From positions 1 to 51,654 of the forward strand of contig JBBRVW010000035.1 of assembly GCA_038246545.1 (NCBI GenBank): 51,654 bases of DNA, given 5' to 3'. The DNA comes from JBBRVW01 sp038246545 (GTDB lineage: Bacteria; Actinomycetota; Actinomycetes; JACCUZ01). This document shows positions 47,380 through 51,654 of this stretch, piece after piece; position 1 is the stretch's first letter; each line of letters opens with the position of its first letter. The notes under the pieces were generated by a model. That model was given only the letters and a program-made list of their open reading frames with translations. It did no database searches and was not told the DNA's origin. Both the position numbers and the translations under genes were made by a program.

Positions 47380-48804
47380 GTGAGCGACAGCGGCACGACA
47401 CCGACCCGGCTCTGGGGCGCGCGGTTCGGGGGAGGGCCGAGCGAGGCTCTCGCCCGGCTCTCGGTCAGCGTGCACTTCGACTGGCGGCTGGCGCCGTACG
47501 ACCTGGCGGCGTCGCGCGCGCACGCCCGGGTGCTGCACGGCGCCGGACTGCTGGACGACGGCGAGCTGACCCGGATGATCGGCGCCCTGGTCGGCCTCGA
47601 GGCCGCGGTCAAGGACGGCTCGTTCCGGCCCACCGTCGAGGACGAGGACGTGCACACCGCGCTCGAGCGCGGGCTACTCGAGCGGCTGGGCTCCCTCGGC
47701 GGCAAGCTGCGCGCCGGACGCAGCCGCAACGACCAGGTGGCGACGGACCTGCGGCTCTACCTGCGCGACGCCGCGCGCCAGGTCGCAGCCGCGGTCGCCG
47801 ACCTCGAGACCGCGCTCGTGGGTCTCGCGGAGCGGCACCGCGGCACCGCGATGCCGGGGATGACGCACCTCCAGCACGCACAGCCGGTGCTGCTGGCCCA
47901 CCACCTGCTCGCCCACGTGCACGCGTTCAAGCGCGACGTCGAACGGCTGGTCGACTGGGACGTCCGCGCCGCACTGAGCCCGCTCGGTGCCGGCGCCCTC
48001 GCGGGGTCCTCGCTGCCCCTCGACCCGGCCGCAGTTGCGGCGGAGCTCGGCTTCACCGGGCCGATGGACAACTCCATCGACGCGGTGTCCGACCGCGACT
48101 TCGTCGCCGAGTTCTGCTTCGTCGCCGCGCTGCTCGGGGTGCACCTCTCGCGGCTCGGCGAGGAGATCTGCCTGTGGGCGACCACCGAGTTCGGCTGGGT
48201 CGAGCTCGACGACGCCTACGCCACCGGGTCGTCGATCATGCCGCAGAAGAAGAACCCCGACATCGCCGAGCTCGCGCGTGGGAAGTCCGGCCGCCTGGTC
48301 GGCAACCTGATGGCACTGCTGACGACCCTCAAGGGCCTGCCGCTGGCCTACGACCGCGACCTGCAGGAGGACAAGGAGCCGGTGTTCGACTCGGTCGAGA
48401 CGCTGCTGCTCGTGCTCCCCGCGGTGGCGGGCATGATGTCGACGCTCCGGGTCCGCGACGATCGGATGACCGAGGCAGCAGCCACCGGTCATGCGCTGGC
48501 GACCGACGTCGCGGAGTGGCTGGTGCGCACCGGCACGGCGTTCCGCGACGCGCACGAGATCACCGGCCGGCTCGTGCGGCACTGCGACGAGCACGAGCTG
48601 GAGCTGTGGGAGGTCGACGACGAGGTGCTGGCCGGCATCGACGCGCGGCTGACCCCCCAGGTCCGGTCGGTGCTCTCCGTGCGGGGCGCGCTGATGTCGC
48701 GCTCCACGCACGGCGGCACCGCACCGTCCCGCGTCGCCGAGCAGCTCGCCGCCCTGGCCGACGCCGCGCACGCGCACGCGGCCTGGGCGACCGGTGAGCG
48801 CTGA
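47380..48804 (+). CDS. argH: Argininosuccinate lyase
   Basis: 474 residues, fumarase/aspartase superfamily; splits argininosuccinate to arginine and fumarate. Signature GSSIMPQKKNPDIAELARGK, plus LWGARFGGGPSEALARLS near the start and HLQHAQPVLLAHHLLA. GTG at 47380 is chosen, with GGGAGGAAG upstream; the frame is open further but shadows argG. Its end overlaps the DNA glycosylase gene by 11 bases. Confidence 0.97.
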   Translation: MSDSGTTPTRLWGARFGGGPSEALARLSVSVHFDWRLAPYDLAASRAHARVLHGAGLLDDGELTRMIGALVGLEAAVKDGSFRPTVEDEDVHTALERGLLERLGSLGGKLRAGRSRNDQVATDLRLYLRDAARQVAAAVADLETALVGLAERHRGTAMPGMTHLQHAQPVLLAHHLLAHVHAFKRDVERLVDWDVRAALSPLGAGALAGSSLPLDPAAVAAELGFTGPMDNSIDAVSDRDFVAEFCFVAALLGVHLSRLGEEICLWATTEFGWVELDDAYATGSSIMPQKKNPDIAELARGKSGRLVGNLMALLTTLKGLPLAYDRDLQEDKEPVFDSVETLLLVLPAVAGMMSTLRVRDDRMTEAAATGHALATDVAEWLVRTGTAFRDAHEITGRLVRHCDEHELELWEVDDEVLAGIDARLTPQVRSVLSVRGALMSRSTHGGTAPSRVAEQLAALADAAHAHAAWATGER

Positions 48805-49429
48805 CCGCCAGCTGACGTCCGTGTTCTTCTCCCGTCCCGTCCTCGAGGTCGCGCCGGACCTGCTCGGCCGCGTCCTCAGGCACGAGTCGCCCGCAGGGCC
48901 GGTGGCCGTGCGCCTGACGGAGGTCGAGGCGTACGCCGGTGCGGTCGACCCCGGCTCGCACGCCTTCCGCGGCCGCACGCCGCGCAACGCCGTGATGTTC
49001 GGGCCGCCCGGGCGCGTCTACGTGTACTTCACCTACGGCATGCACTGGTGCATGAACCTCGTGTGCGGCCCCGAGGGCGACGCGAGCGCCGTGCTGCTCC
49101 GGGCCGGCGAGGTGGTCGTGGGCGAACGGCTCGCGTCGGGCCGCCGGCTCACCGCGAAGGTTCCCCGTGAGCTGGCGCGCGGTCCGGCCCGGCTGACCGT
49201 GGCGCTGGGGGTCGACGGGAGCCACGACGGCGTCGACGCAACCGACCCGGCGGCCTGCCTCACGTTGCGTGCCGGTCCGGGGGCGCGCGAGGCCGACGTA
49301 GCGAGCGGTCCGCGGGTCGGCGTTGCCGGCGACGGGGCGGTGCAGCCGTGGCGGTTCTGGCTCAGCGGCGAGCCCACCGTGTCGGCGTACCGCCCGGCGG
49401 TATCGCGTCGCCGTCGCGCGGCCGACTAG
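48794..49429 (+). CDS. Alkyladenine (3-methyladenine) DNA glycosylase, AAG family
   Basis: 211 residues. Cuts alkylated purines from DNA in base excision repair. Family segments: VAPDLLGRVL, catalytic Glu in VRLTEVEAYAG, PGSHAFRGRTPRNAVMFGPPGRVYVYFTYGMHWCMNLV and RELARGPARLTVALGV. GTG start inside the argH 3' end, so translation is coupled. Its place between argH and tyrS gives no metabolic hint. Confidence 0.94.
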   Translation: MSADRQLTSVFFSRPVLEVAPDLLGRVLRHESPAGPVAVRLTEVEAYAGAVDPGSHAFRGRTPRNAVMFGPPGRVYVYFTYGMHWCMNLVCGPEGDASAVLLRAGEVVVGERLASGRRLTAKVPRELARGPARLTVALGVDGSHDGVDATDPAACLTLRAGPGAREADVASGPRVGVAGDGAVQPWRFWLSGEPTVSAYRPAVSRRRRAAD

Positions 49430-49477
49430 GGGATGCTGGGCGCGCACCGTCCCGACCGCTGAGAGGTACGACACCAC

Positions 49478-50764
49478 GTGACCGCCGCCGACGAGCTCCT
49501 CGACGACCTGGCTTGGCGCGGCCTCATCGCCCTGAGCACCGACCTCGATGCGTTGCGCGAGGCCCTCGACGCGGGACCGGTCACCTACTACGTGGGCTTC
49601 GACCCGACGTCGCCCAGCCTGCACCACGGTCACCTGGTCCAGGTGCTCACCGCCCGGCGCCTCCAGCAGGCGGGCCACCGGCCGCTGGCGCTCGTGGGCG
49701 GGTCGACCGGCCTGATCGGGGACCCGAGGCCTACCTCTGAGCGCACGCTGAACACGAAGGAGACGGTGGCCTCCTGGGTGGACAGCATCAGGGCCCAGAT
49801 CGAGCCGTTCCTGTCCTTCGAGGGCGACAACGCCGCCGTGCTGGTGAACAACCTCGACTGGACGGCGCCGATGTCGGCCATCGACTTCCTCCGCGACGTC
49901 GGCAAGCACTTCCGGGTCAACAAGATGATCACCAAGGACGCCGTCGCGGCGCGGCTCAACTCGGACCAGGGCATCTCCTACACCGAGTTCAGCTACCAGC
50001 TGCTCCAGGGCCTGGACTTCCTCGAGCTGCACCGACGGCACGGCTGCACGCTCCAGTTCGGCGGCAGCGACCAGTGGGGGAACCTCACCGCGGGGCTGGA
50101 CCTCATCCACCGGGTGGAGCACGCCCCGGTGCACGCGTTCGCCACGCCGCTGCTGACCCGGTCCGACGGGACCAAGTTCAGCGCCAGCGAGGGCGCCGCC
50201 CTGTGGCTCGATCCCGGGCTCACGTCTCCGTACGCCTTCTTCCAGTTCTGGCTCAACAGTGACGACCGCGACGTCGTCACCTACCTGAAGGTGCTCTCGT
50301 TCCGGTCCCGTGAGGAGATCGAGGAGCTCGAGAAGACGGTCGCCGACCGGCCGCAGGGCCGCGAGGCGCAGCGCGCCCTGGCCGAGGAGGTGACCGCGCT
50401 GGTGCACGGCGAGGCCGAGCGCGACGCCGTGGTGGCCGCCAGCCAGGCGCTGTTCGGCCGTGGCGAGCTGACCGGACTGGCGGCGGGCACGCTCGCCGCC
50501 TCGCTCGCCGAGCTGCCGCTGGCCGAGGTCGACGTGGCGGCCGACGGCTGGCCGCAGGTCGTCGACCTGTTCGCTGTCACGGGGCTGTCCCCCAGCAAGA
50601 GCGCCGCCCGGCGCGCGGTCGCCGAGGGTGGCGCCTACCTCAACAACGTCCGGGTGGCGGCGGAGGACGCGGCAGTGGGCGTCGCCGACCTGCTGGCGGG
50701 GGAGTGGCTGGTGCTGCGGCGCGGCAAGCGGCACCTCGCCGCGGTCCGGGTGCGTGGTACGTGA
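49478..50764 (+). CDS. tyrS: Tyrosyl-tRNA synthetase
   Basis: 428 residues, class I synthetase. HIGH motif is H49-H-G-H52 in PSLHHGHLV, and the tyrosine pocket includes GGSDQWGNLTAGLDL. The KMSKS loop reads T-K233-F-S-A236-S, where bacterial TyrRS usually has KFGK(T/S); the second lysine is replaced by alanine. The C-terminal S4-like domain (LSPSKSAARRAVAEGGAYLNN) is present. GTG start. It is followed directly by the rRNA promoter region. The identity is secure; the loop change is unusual. Confidence 0.96.
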   Translation: MTAADELLDDLAWRGLIALSTDLDALREALDAGPVTYYVGFDPTSPSLHHGHLVQVLTARRLQQAGHRPLALVGGSTGLIGDPRPTSERTLNTKETVASWVDSIRAQIEPFLSFEGDNAAVLVNNLDWTAPMSAIDFLRDVGKHFRVNKMITKDAVAARLNSDQGISYTEFSYQLLQGLDFLELHRRHGCTLQFGGSDQWGNLTAGLDLIHRVEHAPVHAFATPLLTRSDGTKFSASEGAALWLDPGLTSPYAFFQFWLNSDDRDVVTYLKVLSFRSREEIEELEKTVADRPQGREAQRALAEEVTALVHGEAERDAVVAASQALFGRGELTGLAAGTLAASLAELPLAEVDVAADGWPQVVDLFAVTGLSPSKSAARRAVAEGGAYLNNVRVAAEDAAVGVADLLAGEWLVLRRGKRHLAAVRVRGT

Positions 50765-50785
50765 ATAGGCTGCTGACCAGCGGAT

Positions 50786-50815
50786 TTGTGTTCCGGCAGG
50801 GGGACTGTCTACTGT
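50786..50815 (+). promoter_or_regulatory. Candidate rRNA promoter P1
   Basis: TTGTGT, 18 bases, TACTGT, directly after tyrS. Moderate match to a housekeeping promoter. Confidence 0.45.
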
Positions 50816-50952
50816 TCTTCACGTCGCCCGGCAGGGAGTGACGGACACCGTTCGGTGGCCGTTCCCGGGGTGGCCCCAGCAACGCGTCACTCATGCCGCG
50901 ACCCCGGTCGCGGAGCAGCAGCGCGCGCCAGCGGTGCGAGGCGGGAACGAGT

Positions 50953-50981
50953 TTGACACCCGCAGAGCGCCTGGGTAGGTT
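50953..50981 (+). promoter_or_regulatory. Strong rRNA promoter P2
   Basis: A perfect -35 TTGACA, a 17-base spacer and -10 TAGGTT. It is the best housekeeping promoter I see in the window and lies about 290 bases before 16S. Confidence 0.8.
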
Positions 50982-50989
50982 AGAACGGT

Positions 50990-51274
50990 TGCCCCGAGAA
51001 CGGCCCGAAAGGTCCGATCTTGGTGCGCGCCCGATCCTTGAGAACTCAACAGCGTGCCAAAAGTCAATGCCAAAAACCCCGTCAGGGGTTGGCGCGGACG
51101 GCCTCTTCGAGGTCGCGAGCATCAGCTCCCGATGGATTTGTTTTGGTACATGACAGACAACTATCTATTTGCTAGTTACGTCTGCAGTGCCTAGGTCGTC
51201 GACGGTCTCGCCAGATCGTCGGCACTCTACGAGTTGTCAGCACACAGGTCTTCGGGCCGGTGCTGCATAAGACA
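50990..51274 (+). other. rRNA operon leader (pre-16S)
   Basis: Contains CCTTGAGAACTCAACAGCG, a segment typical of actinobacterial rRNA leaders. A hairpin AACCCC-GTCA-GGGGTT lies at 51075-51090. An AT-rich stretch follows with the inverted repeat CAGACAACTA / TAGTTACGTCTG (51154-51184), a possible RNase III or processing stem. No gene is present from 50765 to here. Confidence 0.65.

Positions 51275-51654
<380 letters not shown>

Noticed and set aside
45146..47401. 751-codon minus-strand frame across argF-argR-argG
   Set aside because: Antisense to three certain arg genes and no recognisable domain.
50765..51274. tRNA gene between tyrS and 16S
   Set aside because: No cloverleaf or conserved T-loop sequence is visible; the stretch is explained by promoters and leader.

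Overview
The window is chromosomal DNA from a high-GC Gram-positive bacterium of the class Actinomycetes. Evidence for this is the strong G/C preference at third codon positions, the actinobacterial markers WhiA and RbpA, the order uvrC-rapZ-yvcK-whiA-gap-pgk-tpiA-secG, and the actinobacterial-type 5' end of a 16S rRNA gene at the right edge. I do not assign a genus. Nearly all genes are on the + strand.

Layout. 1-2742 is the 3' part of uvrA, closed by a strong hairpin. 3010-6443 is a signalling island: a receiver-only protein on the minus strand, diverging from a NarL/LuxR-type response regulator and a multi-PAS histidine kinase. A Rieske lipoprotein gene follows. 7098-12048 is uvrC-rapZ-yvcK-whiA. 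12306-16107 holds glycolysis (gap-pgk-tpiA), secG and rbpA. 16204-18878 is a CoA-transferase gene overlapping a fused acyl-CoA carboxyltransferase gene. 19201-20193 is a lone AbiEi-like/nuclease-fold gene enclosed by inverted copies of a palindromic repeat. 20406-22462 couples carbamate kinase with a cyanuric-acid-hydrolase/barbiturase-family enzyme. 22543-28291 is accessory: a small membrane protein, a broken LAL-type regulator, a phosphoribosyltransferase, a PLP decarboxylase fused to a cyclic-nucleotide-binding domain, and an SseB-like protein. 28622-30162 is infC-rpmI-rplT behind an attenuator-like leader. Next come an RNA methyltransferase, a soluble histidine kinase, pheST, an SDR, a frameshifted GNAT, a methyltransferase carrying a perfect hexapeptide repeat, a LuxR/cupin divergent pair and a small hypothetical gene. 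40309-48804 is the arginine cluster argCJBDFR-GH under two ARG-box-like palindromes. It is followed by an alkyladenine DNA glycosylase, tyrS, and the promoter, leader and first part of a 16S rRNA gene.

The most unusual structure is a dispersed unit of about 83 bp. It consists of a 34-bp palindrome, a second 22-bp palindrome and a conserved tail. It occurs four times (near 12.1, 19.0, 20.3 and 32.3 kb). Two copies in mirror orientation frame the AbiEi-like gene, and low-complexity tandem repeats abut the outer edges. This looks like a repeat-plus-nuclease cassette, possibly mobile. Other candidates are the decarboxylase-CNB fusion, the carbamate kinase/ring-opening hydrolase operon, several apparently leaderless promoters with fixed spacing, the ATC-initiated infC behind a terminator hairpin, and a TyrRS with an altered KMSKS motif.
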